A stretch of DNA of 64,000 bases from positions 124,001 to 188,000 of the forward strand of contig NZ_JAJJOE010000009.1 of the NCBI RefSeq assembly GCF_020907405.1, written 5' to 3'. Position 1 is the first letter of the stretch. Every line of letters begins with the position of its first letter. The notes under the pieces were generated by a model, which had not been told where the DNA came from, searched no databases, and worked only from the letters and a program-made list of their open reading frames with translations. Below, in pieces: positions 7,913-15,461 of this stretch. This stretch comes from Arthrobacter sp. zg-Y769 (GTDB lineage Bacteria > Actinomycetota > Actinomycetes > Actinomycetales > Micrococcaceae). The translations under genes were made by a program, and so were the position numbers.

Positions 7913-9346
7913 TCATCTGATTTCGGTTTCGGCCTGGCTGATCTGGGCGAACTCCTCTTCCGGCGCGCTCGCGACCAGCCGGTGGCGGCTGTAGAACCAG
8001 AAGTACGCCAGGGCCGCCAGGAAGATCCCCGCGGTGATCGAGGCGGCCAGGACGTCCACCACGAAGGTCGCCACCACGGCGACCACGGCCAGGACCAGTG
8101 CGATGCCGGTGGTGGCCACACCTCCCGGAGTGCGGTAGCCGCGCGACAGCTGGGGTTCGCGGCGGCGCAGCACGATGTGTGAAAGGTTGAGCAGGACGTA
8201 GGACACGGTGGCGCCAAAGACGGCAATGTTGATCAGCAGCCCGCCGTCGCGGGTGAAGGCCGCCAGGAGGAAGCCGATGGTTCCGGGGACGATCAGCGCC
8301 ATGTACGGGGTGCGCCATCTGGTGGTCAGTGACATCCAGCGCGGCAGGTAGCCGGCCCGGGAGAGGGCGAAAAGCTGGCGGGAGTAGGCGTAGACAATCG
8401 AGAAGAAGCTTGCCACCAGTCCCGCCAGTCCGGCGTAGTTCACGAAGTCGGCAAGCAGGGTGTTGCCGCCGTAGGCAATCCGCAGCGCTTCGGGCAACGG
8501 ATTGTCGGAGGTGCTCATCGCTTCCGCTCCGGCGGCACCCGGCACCAGGACCAGCATCAGGGCCCCGAAGACGAGCAGGATGCCCATGGCGGCGATGATT
8601 CCGCGGGGCATGTCCTTTTTCGGATCCGACGTCTCCTCGGCGGCCAGCGGCACGCCTTCGATCGCGAGGAAAAACCAGATGCCGTACACCAGGGCTGCCA
8701 CGGCACCGGAGAGGCCCATCGGCAGGAAATCGCTGGCGCCGGAGGTGGCAGAGGGAACGATGTCAAAGAGGTTTGCTGCGTTGAACTTGGGCACCAGCCC
8801 CACCACCGTAGCGACGAGGGCGAGAACGGCGATGGCCGTGATAACGAACATCAGCTTCAAGGCCTCACCCACTCCGCGGATATGGATTCCGATGAAAACG
8901 GCGTAGGTCCCGAGATAGACCGGCCAGGAATTGGTCAGCCCGAAGAGGCCCAGTGCTTCGATGTAGCCGCCGATGAACGTGGCAATCGCTGCCGGTGCCA
9001 CTGCATATTCAATAAGCACCGCCATCCCGGTGGCAAAGCCGCCGAGCGGGCCGAGTGCCCGGCGTGCGAATCCGTAGCCGGCTCCCGCCGTCGGAAGTGT
9101 GGAGGACAGCTCGGCCAGGCCGAAGACCATGCAGGTATACATGATGCCCATCAGGACAAAGGCGATAAGCAGTCCGCCCCAGCCGCCCTCCGCCAGCCCC
9201 AGGTTCCACCCCGAGAAGTCTCCGGAGATGACGTAAGCGACGCCTAGGCCGGCCAGCAGGACCCAGCCCGCCGCTCCGTGCTTGAGTTGCCGGTGGCTCA
9301 TGTAGTTCTCGTCGACGTTGGTGTAGTCGACCCGGGATTTAGCCAT
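7913..9346 (-). CDS. APC-superfamily permease, ethanolamine permease type
   Basis: A 477-residue amino acid-polyamine-organocation transporter with about 12 hydrophobic segments. The N-terminal part (RQLKHGAAGWVLLAGLGVAY, then VISGDFSGWN) and AELSSTLPTAGAGYGFARRA match what I know of the ethanolamine permease (eat) family. AAEETSDPKKDMPRG after the seventh segment is characteristic of APC transporters. The ATG at 9346 has AAGGA upstream; the frame is open further but has no better start. It is the first gene of the operon and divergent from the FadR-type regulator. Predicted role: proton-coupled uptake of ethanolamine or a similar small amine. Confidence 0.8.
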   Translation of the reverse strand: MAKSRVDYTNVDENYMSHRQLKHGAAGWVLLAGLGVAYVISGDFSGWNLGLAEGGWGGLLIAFVLMGIMYTCMVFGLAELSSTLPTAGAGYGFARRALGPLGGFATGMAVLIEYAVAPAAIATFIGGYIEALGLFGLTNSWPVYLGTYAVFIGIHIRGVGEALKLMFVITAIAVLALVATVVGLVPKFNAANLFDIVPSATSGASDFLPMGLSGAVAALVYGIWFFLAIEGVPLAAEETSDPKKDMPRGIIAAMGILLVFGALMLVLVPGAAGAEAMSTSDNPLPEALRIAYGGNTLLADFVNYAGLAGLVASFFSIVYAYSRQLFALSRAGYLPRWMSLTTRWRTPYMALIVPGTIGFLLAAFTRDGGLLINIAVFGATVSYVLLNLSHIVLRRREPQLSRGYRTPGGVATTGIALVLAVVAVVATFVVDVLAASITAGIFLAALAYFWFYSRHRLVASAPEEEFAQISQAETEIR

Positions 9347-9449
9347 GTCGGGGTCCTTCTCGAAGCGGAGCGGGGGCGGAGAGGAGATGGGCAGCAAGCG
9401 GGTCCGGCGCGCCCAATGGCCTGATTTCAGTCCATACGAGGTGGGGTTC

Positions 9450-9478
9450 AGTTTCAGCGGTGGGTGATGATCCGTCAA
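9450..9478 (-). promoter_or_regulatory. Candidate promoter of the permease-ligase-amidotransferase-dehydrogenase operon
   Basis: On the minus strand TTGACG (9473-9478) is followed after exactly 17 bases by GAAACT (9450-9455). The -35 is good and the -10 is imperfect. It lies about 104 bases upstream of the permease ATG, leaving room for an operator of the divergent FadR-type regulator. Confidence 0.4.
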
Positions 9479-9527
9479 GGGTGGTGTCCAGGGAATCCCG
9501 GGCGGCGGGTTGGTCCCGGCGGCGGGC

Positions 9528-9533
9528 TAGACT
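9528..9533 (+). promoter_or_regulatory. -10 hexamer of a leaderless transcript (FadR/GntR regulator)
   Basis: TAGACT is followed by six bases and then the ATG at 9540. The expected transcription start falls on the start codon and no Shine-Dalgarno sequence is present. No convincing -35 is visible. Confidence 0.5.
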
Positions 9534-9539
9534 GCCGGG

Positions 9540-10256
9540 ATGGAACAGCAGCCCTTCGGACACGGAGCATTGACGCCCCGCCCGGTCCGCCGGGGCAATG
9601 CCTTCGAGGAGACCGTGGAGCGGCTGCTGCAGGGATTGAAGCTCGGCATTTACGCTGCGGGGGAGAAACTGCCGGCGGAACGCGAACTGGCAGAACAGCT
9701 GGGAGTATCCCGGGCTACTCTGCGGGATGCCCTTGCCGAGCTGCAGAAGGCGGGCTATCTCCAGTCCAGGAGGGGGCGGTACGGCGGAACATTTGCAGTT
9801 GACGTCCTCCCGGAGCCGGCCGCGTTGCCGGGCGCGTTGGATCCCCTGGAGGTTGAGGACGTGCTGCTGTTCCGGTCCGTAGTGGAACCGGCCGCGGCAC
9901 GGCTCGCGGCGCAGGCGTCCCTGACCGGCTCGGCGAGGTTGCATCTGCTCGGGGCGCTCGCCGAAGTGGATGAGGCAGGCAAAGACACTTTCCGGCCCAA
10001 GGATTCCCGGTTCCACATCGCCGTCGCGGAGTTGGCCGGTTCCCCCAGCCTGGTTGCCGCGGTTGCTGACGTCCGGTCCCGGGTCAGCGACCTGCTGGAT
10101 CTCATCCCGCTGTTACAGACGAACCTGGACCACTCCCAGGCACAGCACCGCGGACTCGCTGAGGCAATCCTGCGTGGCGATGCCGGCGGTGCGGAGGCCG
10201 CCGCCGTCGCTCATGTGGAGGGCACCGCCCGGCTGCTGCGGGGCTTCCTTATCTAG
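9540..10256 (+). CDS. FadR-subfamily GntR transcriptional regulator
   Basis: A 238-residue regulator. The N-terminal winged helix (residues about 15-80) contains KLGIYAAGEKLPAERELAEQ and GVSRATLRDALAELQKAGYL. The C-terminal all-helical FCD effector domain contains VVEPAAARLAAQAS, DSRFHIAVAELAGS and HRGLAEAILRGD, with the metal-binding D-H...H pattern of that family. It is divergent from the five-gene amine operon and is the obvious candidate for its effector-sensing regulator, probably a repressor released by the amine or a gamma-glutamyl intermediate (inference). It is probably translated from a leaderless mRNA. Confidence 0.85.
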   Translation: MEQQPFGHGALTPRPVRRGNAFEETVERLLQGLKLGIYAAGEKLPAERELAEQLGVSRATLRDALAELQKAGYLQSRRGRYGGTFAVDVLPEPAALPGALDPLEVEDVLLFRSVVEPAAARLAAQASLTGSARLHLLGALAEVDEAGKDTFRPKDSRFHIAVAELAGSPSLVAAVADVRSRVSDLLDLIPLLQTNLDHSQAQHRGLAEAILRGDAGGAEAAAVAHVEGTARLLRGFLI

Positions 10257-10262
10257 AGCCCC

Positions 10263-11858
10263 CTACTTTTCCCAGGGCGCCCGGATCGGAAAGTACTTCT
10301 CGAGGAAATCCGTCACCCGTTCGGCCCGTTCGCCTGCGGGGACCTCCGGGAAGCTTCCGTCATTGAGGCAGAACATGTCCTTGTGGCGTTTGGCGAGCAG
10401 CCGGTCCATCGCCTTCAACCCTGCGTAGCTGGTGGTGTCAATGTAGCGAACCTTCGCCGTCTCCTGGGTGACCGCCCGGCCGGTGAGCAGCGCGTAGTAG
10501 TGGTAGAGGGAGTTGGTCACGGAGATGTTGTCCTTGGCCCGGAAGGTACTCGCGGCCGTGGCGGCGAACTCCCCGGGGAATTCCTCCTCCATTTCCAGCA
10601 AGACGCTGCGGCGCAGGGGAGCCGCGGTGTGTTCCAGATGGCGGGTGGTGACCCGGCCGAAACGCTCCCAGAGCAGCCGCCGGTTCACCCTGGCAGCGTT
10701 TTCGAAACCGCTGCGCTCGGGGTCATTGGCGCCCAGTCCGATCCGGGTGCTGGCCTCGATGAACTTGGTGATTCCTCCGGGGGAGAAGAACATGTCGGGG
10801 GCCACCGGACGGCCAAAGAACATGTCGTCATTGGAGTACAGGAAGTGCTCAGCGAGTCCCGGGATGTGCTGCAGCTGGGCCTCGACCGCCTGGGAGTTGT
10901 GCGTGGGCAGCACGGACGGGTCCTTGAAATGCTCCGCTGCCGGCACGAAGGTCACGGACGGGTGCTCGGCCAGCCAGTCCGGCCGCGGGGAATCCGAGGC
11001 AATGAAGATGCGGCGGATCCAGGGCGCAAACATGTGCACCGAGCGGAGGGCGTATTTCAGCTCGTTGATCTGCCGGAAGCGGGCCTCGTGGTCATCGCCT
11101 TCGCCCACCACGGCGCCGCTCATCCGGGCGGCGCGGGCGGCCTGGAACTCCGGGGAGCTGCCGTCCACCCAGGAGAACACCAGATCGATGTCGAACCGGA
11201 TGTCCGTGGCGTGGTCGGCAAACATGTTCTCGATGGTCGGCCAGAGCAGCCCGTGCTTTTCCACGGTGCCGCGGACCACCTCGGCCGCCGGCAGTGTTCG
11301 GCGGGTCAGGGAGTTCTCCACGGGCAGGGTGATGTTCTCGCCTGCCAGGTCCCAAAGCTCAATCTGCACCCCGGCCGAGCCGGAGATCAGCAGATTGGTG
11401 CCGGTGAATGCCCTCGGACGGTACACACGGATGATCCGCGCCTTCTCGCTGGAGGAGAGGCTGCCGTCGGCAATCAGCAGGATCCGGTTCTTCTTGGTAT
11501 CGACGGTGCGGGAGTAGAAGGGCTCGTCCCGGCAGGCCTCAACCATGGCCTTGCGCAGCTGCTCGCGCATCCGGAGGTCGACGGCGATGACCGGACGCTG
11601 GTCATTGCCGCGGACCAGAAGGTAGGTCACACCGGCGTCGTCAAGGACCCGGCGGACAAAGAGGAGGTCCTCGACCATGGCCTCGTGCGGTGTGAGCCCG
11701 GTGTCCATAAGGGCCAGGCGGCCCTTGACCAGGGCTACATTCGGCCGCTGCTCCACCCGGTGGAGCACCGCAGGGGAAGCGGCCTGCAGGGTCTCCGGTT
11801 CCGGATCCGGTTCCGGGGCTCCGAAGTAAACATCATGTTCGGCAGCTGTATCGGTAAT
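10263..11858 (-). CDS. Stealth-family sugar-phosphotransferase (capsule-type), possible ATT start
   Basis: A Stealth protein of 531 residues from the ATT at 11858, or 501 from the GTG at 11768. The family order is visible: IDLVFSWVDGS (CR1), RFRQINELKYALRSVHMFAPWIRRIF with ASDSPRPDWL (CR2), HNSQAVEAQLQHIPGL and YSNDDMFF (CR3), and DNISVTNSLYHYYALLTG (CR4). Such enzymes transfer sugar-1-phosphate in capsular or teichoic-like polymers, like the GlcNAc-1-phosphotransferase catalytic region. The only ribosome binding site is AGGAGG at 11864-11869, 5 bases from an in-frame ATT; an in-frame stop lies just before it. The GTG has none. The extra 30 residues read as an acidic, proline-rich stretch. 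No capsule locus is adjacent. Confidence 0.85.
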   Translation of the reverse strand: MTDTAAEHDVYFGAPEPDPEPETLQAASPAVLHRVEQRPNVALVKGRLALMDTGLTPHEAMVEDLLFVRRVLDDAGVTYLLVRGNDQRPVIAVDLRMREQLRKAMVEACRDEPFYSRTVDTKKNRILLIADGSLSSSEKARIIRVYRPRAFTGTNLLISGSAGVQIELWDLAGENITLPVENSLTRRTLPAAEVVRGTVEKHGLLWPTIENMFADHATDIRFDIDLVFSWVDGSSPEFQAARAARMSGAVVGEGDDHEARFRQINELKYALRSVHMFAPWIRRIFIASDSPRPDWLAEHPSVTFVPAAEHFKDPSVLPTHNSQAVEAQLQHIPGLAEHFLYSNDDMFFGRPVAPDMFFSPGGITKFIEASTRIGLGANDPERSGFENAARVNRRLLWERFGRVTTRHLEHTAAPLRRSVLLEMEEEFPGEFAATAASTFRAKDNISVTNSLYHYYALLTGRAVTQETAKVRYIDTTSYAGLKAMDRLLAKRHKDMFCLNDGSFPEVPAGERAERVTDFLEKYFPIRAPWEK

Positions 11859-11863
11859 TGGAA

Positions 11864-11869
11864 CCTCCT
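11864..11869 (-). promoter_or_regulatory. Consensus ribosome binding site pointing to an ATT start codon
   Basis: AGGAGG on the minus strand is separated by 5 bases (TTCCA) from ATT at 11858-11856, in frame with the Stealth gene. No ATG, GTG or TTG in that frame lies between here and the GTG at 11768, 90 bases away. A TAG in frame overlaps this site on its upstream side. Confidence 0.5.
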
Positions 11870-12050
11870 AGGACGGGTAAGCGCCCGCATTGCAGGCGCT
11901 GCTTGCGTGCGGCGCTGCACGGGAACTGCTGCCGGGAGTCCGGCGGGTCCTTCGGGATGCGCCGTGGATGCTTCGGACGCTCTGTGCTCATTTGCGGGCC
12001 GCCAGTAGCATTGTCTGCACACGGACATTCCGGGGGGCCGATGTGGAATA

Positions 12051-12100
12051 CCGTAACACCGCCCGTAACAGTACCGCCCGAAAAGCCATGGACCGTAACA
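12051..12100 (+). repeat. Three copies of CCGTAACA around the start of the lipoprotein gene
   Basis: CCGTAACA occurs at 12051-12058, 12063-12070 and 12093-12100. The second and third copies extend to an imperfect repeat (CGTAACAGT, three or four variable bases, then GCCCG). The third copy lies inside the coding sequence. It may be a regulator-binding array or chance; no function is known. Confidence 0.35.
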
Positions 12101-12738
12101 GTTTTGCCCGGTTTGGCGGCCTGCTCGCGGCGGTAGTGTTCCTTACCAGTATCTCATCCTGCGCTGCACCGCCCCGTCAGGCTCCGACGTCGCCGGACCC
12201 TCAATGGTCCAGCTATACGACGACGGACGGCAGCTTGGCCTTCGAGCATCCGCCGGGCTGGGAAGTGCTGGAGCTGCCGGCACGAGCCAACGACCCTGCG
12301 GGCGGGGTGTCCCTGGAAGTACTCGACGGCGGCGGCCGCGTGTTGGCGCAGCTGGATACCGGCATCATCACGGACCTGAGCTGCACCAAACCCGCCCAGC
12401 CGCCGGCCTATGTGGAGTATGAGAGTGTCCCGATGCCGGAGCTGGACTCGCAACAGGGCTCCGAGCAGCGTTTCGTCTACCGTTCCCTGGCGCCATCCGG
12501 ATCCCGGAACGCGCAGGCAACGTATGCCGTGGTGAGCGGGCAGCAGCAGGGCGGGCAGTGCGGGTTGTTCGATTTCTTCACGCTGACCGAGTCGAGTGGC
12601 GGGCGGTTCGCGGGGGAGTATGCGCCCGGTTCGGACGCGTCGCGGGAGGACTATCTCGAGGGAGCCGCCCGGTACCGGGACACACAGGAATACCGGGACC
12701 TTCGTCGAATGCTGACGTCACTGCGCAACGCGGAATAG
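12088..12738 (+). CDS. Predicted lipoprotein of unknown function
   Basis: A 216-residue protein with an N-terminal basic-hydrophobic segment followed by a lipobox-like ISSC near residue 27, so it is probably anchored in the membrane as a lipoprotein. The mature part starts AAPPRQAPTSPDP, a Pro/Ser-rich linker. It continues with a beta-rich domain containing SLAFEHPPGWEV, typical of exported PsbP/LpqN-like folds, which I offer only as a structural hint. Two further cysteines (TDLSC, QCGLF) could pair. The ATG at 12088 lacks a clear ribosome binding site. It is divergent from the Stealth gene and upstream of two other exported proteins. Confidence 0.65.
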   Translation: MDRNSFARFGGLLAAVVFLTSISSCAAPPRQAPTSPDPQWSSYTTTDGSLAFEHPPGWEVLELPARANDPAGGVSLEVLDGGGRVLAQLDTGIITDLSCTKPAQPPAYVEYESVPMPELDSQQGSEQRFVYRSLAPSGSRNAQATYAVVSGQQQGGQCGLFDFFTLTESSGGRFAGEYAPGSDASREDYLEGAARYRDTQEYRDLRRMLTSLRNAE

Positions 12739-12931
12739 TTGATGCACCTGCCGCTTTGGCGGGGCCGGTGCCTGCAGTCCGTGAAGCGGGGCCATTGCTT
12801 GTGCGTATGACTTGGCATCACTCTGGTGCCCTGTGGATAACCGGTTAGGCTCTGCCGCGGTCTGTCTACTATGGCCGGACCGACTGCTTGACCCTTTGTC
12901 TCGCGTCCTACCCGGCCCTGGGGGTTATCCA

Positions 12932-13603
12932 ATGCGTAGAAGTGATGTGCTCCGTCCAACCGTGCGGTTGAAGCTCCTGGCCGCTGCTGCGGTTCCGTTG
13001 CTGTTCCTGACTGCGTGTTCGGGTGCCTCCGGCGATTCGGGTGATTCCGGTGCGGGGGAGTCGCCCTCCAGCCAGGCGTCCTCTGCGGCTCCCTCGGCGA
13101 CCCCGACGCCGACTCCCACACCCAGTGCGAAGTACAAGCCCGCGTCTGCTGAGGGGCCTGCGGAGAACGTCCCGCTGCCGGTGATGCCGGAGGAAGCGAA
13201 GGTTCAGTCGAAAGAGGGGCTGGAGGCGTTCGCCCGGCATTGGTACATGGCTGCGAACTACGGATACGAGACCGGCGACGTCGGACCGGTACAGACGATC
13301 AGCAGTCCGGACTGCATAACTTGCTTGAACTACTACGAGGTGGTTGACAACGGTTACCGGGACAACGACTGGATAGCCAACGCGACAATCGACGTCCGAG
13401 ACGCGCACTCCGACTACGTGCTTACTCCCGAGGGGCGCTATCAGGCGTTAGCACAATTCACACAGGACGCAATGGAGTACTACGGTCCCGAAGGGCTGCA
13501 AGGGAGTGAAGACGCCGACGTGGCACCCTCTGTGCAGCTCTTCGAAGCAACCTGGGACGGGGACGAATGGGTTGCTGTGAATATCGTGACCATAAAGGGG
13601 TGA
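12932..13603 (+). CDS. DUF6318-family lipoprotein
   Basis: A 223-residue predicted lipoprotein. The signal region LLAAAAVPLLFLTAC carries a good lipobox (LTAC). A low-complexity Ser/Ala/Pro/Thr linker follows (ATPTPTPTPSAKYKP), of the kind that spans the cell wall. The folded domain, about residues 85-223, contains EGLEAFARHWYMAANYGYET, SSPDCITC and the invariant-looking WDGDEWVAVN. This matches DUF6318, an uncharacterised family common in Micrococcales. The ATG at 12932 has only a weak G-rich ribosome binding site. It is followed after 7 bases by another secreted-protein gene and is likely co-transcribed with it. Confidence 0.8.
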   Translation: MRRSDVLRPTVRLKLLAAAAVPLLFLTACSGASGDSGDSGAGESPSSQASSAAPSATPTPTPTPSAKYKPASAEGPAENVPLPVMPEEAKVQSKEGLEAFARHWYMAANYGYETGDVGPVQTISSPDCITCLNYYEVVDNGYRDNDWIANATIDVRDAHSDYVLTPEGRYQALAQFTQDAMEYYGPEGLQGSEDADVAPSVQLFEATWDGDEWVAVNIVTIKG

Positions 13604-13610
13604 GAAGAAG

Positions 13611-14510
13611 ATGCCGCCGTGGATCTCTCGATCGTTTTCTGTCATCGCCATAACAGGGTTTCTGTTGATGATGCTGTCGGATCACGCAGCCGGAGTCGGG
13701 GGAGGCAGCGGAAAAATTGAGGGTAGTGGGAATGTTGTTGGTTCCGTATTCCAGCAGGATCCCAGCTCAGGCCTGTGGACCCAAATGCCCGTAGGCATCC
13801 CTGATAACCCTTCTGGTTATCGTTTCGAGCCGGTGTGTTTCGATGACCTCGCTGGCGACGTCGATTGTCTAGCCGCAAACCAAGCAGCTTGTACAGCAGG
13901 GGAGGACGGCAGGCTCGTTTACTGGTTTTCCGGGTTGAAGACAACCGACCCCGCGTTGTGGGAAAAGATGAGCGACACGCCCTCATGCATCTACTCGGAA
14001 GAGCCGGTCGATGTTGGTGAGCAGATCCAGCAGCAAATCCTCACGGCGTTTCAGGAGCGGCCGATAGCGGCCGGGCGCCTGGTCCTGCAGCCCAGCCCGC
14101 ACACCCTGGTCGGGATGGAAACCAACGTCTACGTCGAGGCAGCAGAGCAGGTCTTTGACATGGTGCTGCTCGACCAGACAGTGAGGATCGTTGCCACACC
14201 CACCGAGTTTGAACTGAACTACGGGGACGGCACGGTTTACGGGCCCACGAGCATCCCGGGAGCCCCGCTCGCCCAGGACCGGTGGGGTGAGCAGACCTCG
14301 ACCAGTCACAAGTACGCGTCCAGCGGAGACGTCCAGGTGGGAGCGACAGTGCATTTCTCCGGAACCTACTCCGTGAACGGCGGACCGGTGATTCCCATTG
14401 ACGGGCGGGCAGCGGTGTCCTCCGAGTCCCAGACCCTGCGGGTCTGGCGGGCCGAAACCCGCAGCGTCGCGGACAACTGCCTGGTGAACCCGAGCGGTGT
14501 CGGATGCTAG
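13611..14510 (+). CDS. Secreted protein of unknown function with PKD-like C-terminal domain
   Basis: A 299-residue protein with an N-terminal signal segment (SVIAITGFLLMMLSDHAAG). The N-terminal half has many cysteines (EPVCFDDL, DVDCLAA, AACTAGE, PSCIYS). The C-terminal half is a beta-rich region with FELNYGDGT, STSHKYASSGD and GATVHFSGTY, a PKD/Ig-like pattern, and the protein ends NPSGVGC. The first 300 bases use A/T-ending codons more than the neighbours do. It starts 7 bases after the DUF6318 gene behind a purine-rich GAGAAGAAG, so the two may form an exported pair. No known function. Confidence 0.75.
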   Translation: MPPWISRSFSVIAITGFLLMMLSDHAAGVGGGSGKIEGSGNVVGSVFQQDPSSGLWTQMPVGIPDNPSGYRFEPVCFDDLAGDVDCLAANQAACTAGEDGRLVYWFSGLKTTDPALWEKMSDTPSCIYSEEPVDVGEQIQQQILTAFQERPIAAGRLVLQPSPHTLVGMETNVYVEAAEQVFDMVLLDQTVRIVATPTEFELNYGDGTVYGPTSIPGAPLAQDRWGEQTSTSHKYASSGDVQVGATVHFSGTYSVNGGPVIPIDGRAAVSSESQTLRVWRAETRSVADNCLVNPSGVGC

Positions 14511-14545
14511 CCCGCCACAGGTTTCCGAAGACCGTGAACATTGTG

Positions 14546-14574
14546 ACCATGCAAACGCCCGGCATCTGCATGGT
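14546..14574. terminator. Hairpin between convergent genes (possible terminator)
   Basis: ACCATGCA (14546-14553) and TGCATGGT (14567-14574) form a perfect 8-bp stem around a 13-base loop in the 85-bp gap between convergent genes. There is no T run, so termination is only a guess. Confidence 0.35.
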
Positions 14575-14595
14575 GGACCCAACAGGTGACAGTTG

Positions 14596-15390
14596 CTAGA
14601 CCGATCCCGGCCGTGGCACCGCAAACAGCGTCCGGGGATCCTGGAGAACCGCAGGGTAGGCGAACGCTGACCGGGAAATCTCCCCGCTCAGTTTCACCTG
14701 TCGAACCGCCGTATCGTTCGTTAGTTCCACTGGCCCGGCATGGCCAAGCAGCAGGCGGGTCCGGTCAGCCGGAGAAAGAACAGCCACCGTATCGCCGTCG
14801 TCCATGTCCTCCAGCAGCCGCACCAACTGCCGGCCCTTCTTTCCCGTGATGGGCGTGCCCTTCACGGAAAGCATCGGCAGGACAATCTCGGCAGCATCGC
14901 CGTCGGGCATCGCACGCGCCACCCACAACCCTTCGCCCGGAGCAGGATCCACCGGATCGGGAACGTCGGCGGGGGAGGGCCAGACATACGGCAGGCCGCC
15001 GTCGGTATCCGGGAACAGGGGCCCATAGACCTCCGGAGACTTCTCGATGAGGTTGGACCGGTGGCTGCGGTGCAGCTCCTCGTCGCCTATCCAGGAGGGA
15101 AGGTCGACGTCGGCCTCCGCAGCCTCCGGGGCAAACTCCAGGATCTGTTCCCGGACGGTATCGGCATGCCCGCGGGCAATCCATTCATCCGTCATCGCCA
15201 GCCCGTAGGCGGTGAGCGCCGGCACGAAGCCCTTCCACATGAGCAGGGCGGGGTGGCGCTGCCAGCCGTAATCGGGAACCACCAGCCCGCGCAATAACTG
15301 CAGGGTCTCCACCCGCTGCTTGCCAAGCCGCGCCTGGTCCAGGACGGCGGCGCTGCGGGCGAAGCTCGGATACGGAAGGAAGGTCTGCAC
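14596..15390 (-). CDS. MSMEG_6728-family protein (pyrimidine-dimer glycosylase-like N-terminus)
   Basis: A 264-residue protein. Its N-terminal region (MQTFLPYPSFARSAAVLDQA, then RLGKQRVETLQLLRG) matches the MSMEG_6728 family. That family resembles phage T4 endonuclease V, whose N-terminal residues are catalytic for pyrimidine-dimer cleavage. Conserved-looking DYGWQRHPALLMWKGF and IGDEELHRSHRSNLIEKSPE follow. The C-terminal third (KKGRQLVRLLEDMDDGD) is more variable. A role in DNA repair is suggested by the family resemblance only. It is convergent with the exported-protein gene and 71 bases downstream of the DUF1684 gene's stop. Confidence 0.75.
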   Translation of the reverse strand: MQTFLPYPSFARSAAVLDQARLGKQRVETLQLLRGLVVPDYGWQRHPALLMWKGFVPALTAYGLAMTDEWIARGHADTVREQILEFAPEAAEADVDLPSWIGDEELHRSHRSNLIEKSPEVYGPLFPDTDGGLPYVWPSPADVPDPVDPAPGEGLWVARAMPDGDAAEIVLPMLSVKGTPITGKKGRQLVRLLEDMDDGDTVAVLSPADRTRLLLGHAGPVELTNDTAVRQVKLSGEISRSAFAYPAVLQDPRTLFAVPRPGSV

Positions 15391-15461
15391 GGGCCTAGTC
15401 TGTCACTGCCCGCCGGCGTCCAGCTGCCGGACCATGACCCGGTCCCGGAAAGTTTCCTGAA

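Noticed and set aside
3588-9346. Classical putrescine (Puu) utilisation cluster
   Set aside because: The ligase, hydrolase and ALDH fit, but PuuB (amine oxidase) and a putrescine transporter are missing, and an SDR and an ethanolamine-type permease are present instead. It remains a fallback if the ligase proves specific for polyamines.
10383-12008. A 541-codon plus-strand frame opposite the Stealth gene
   Set aside because: Antisense shadow; the minus-strand Stealth motifs CR1-CR4 are all in order.
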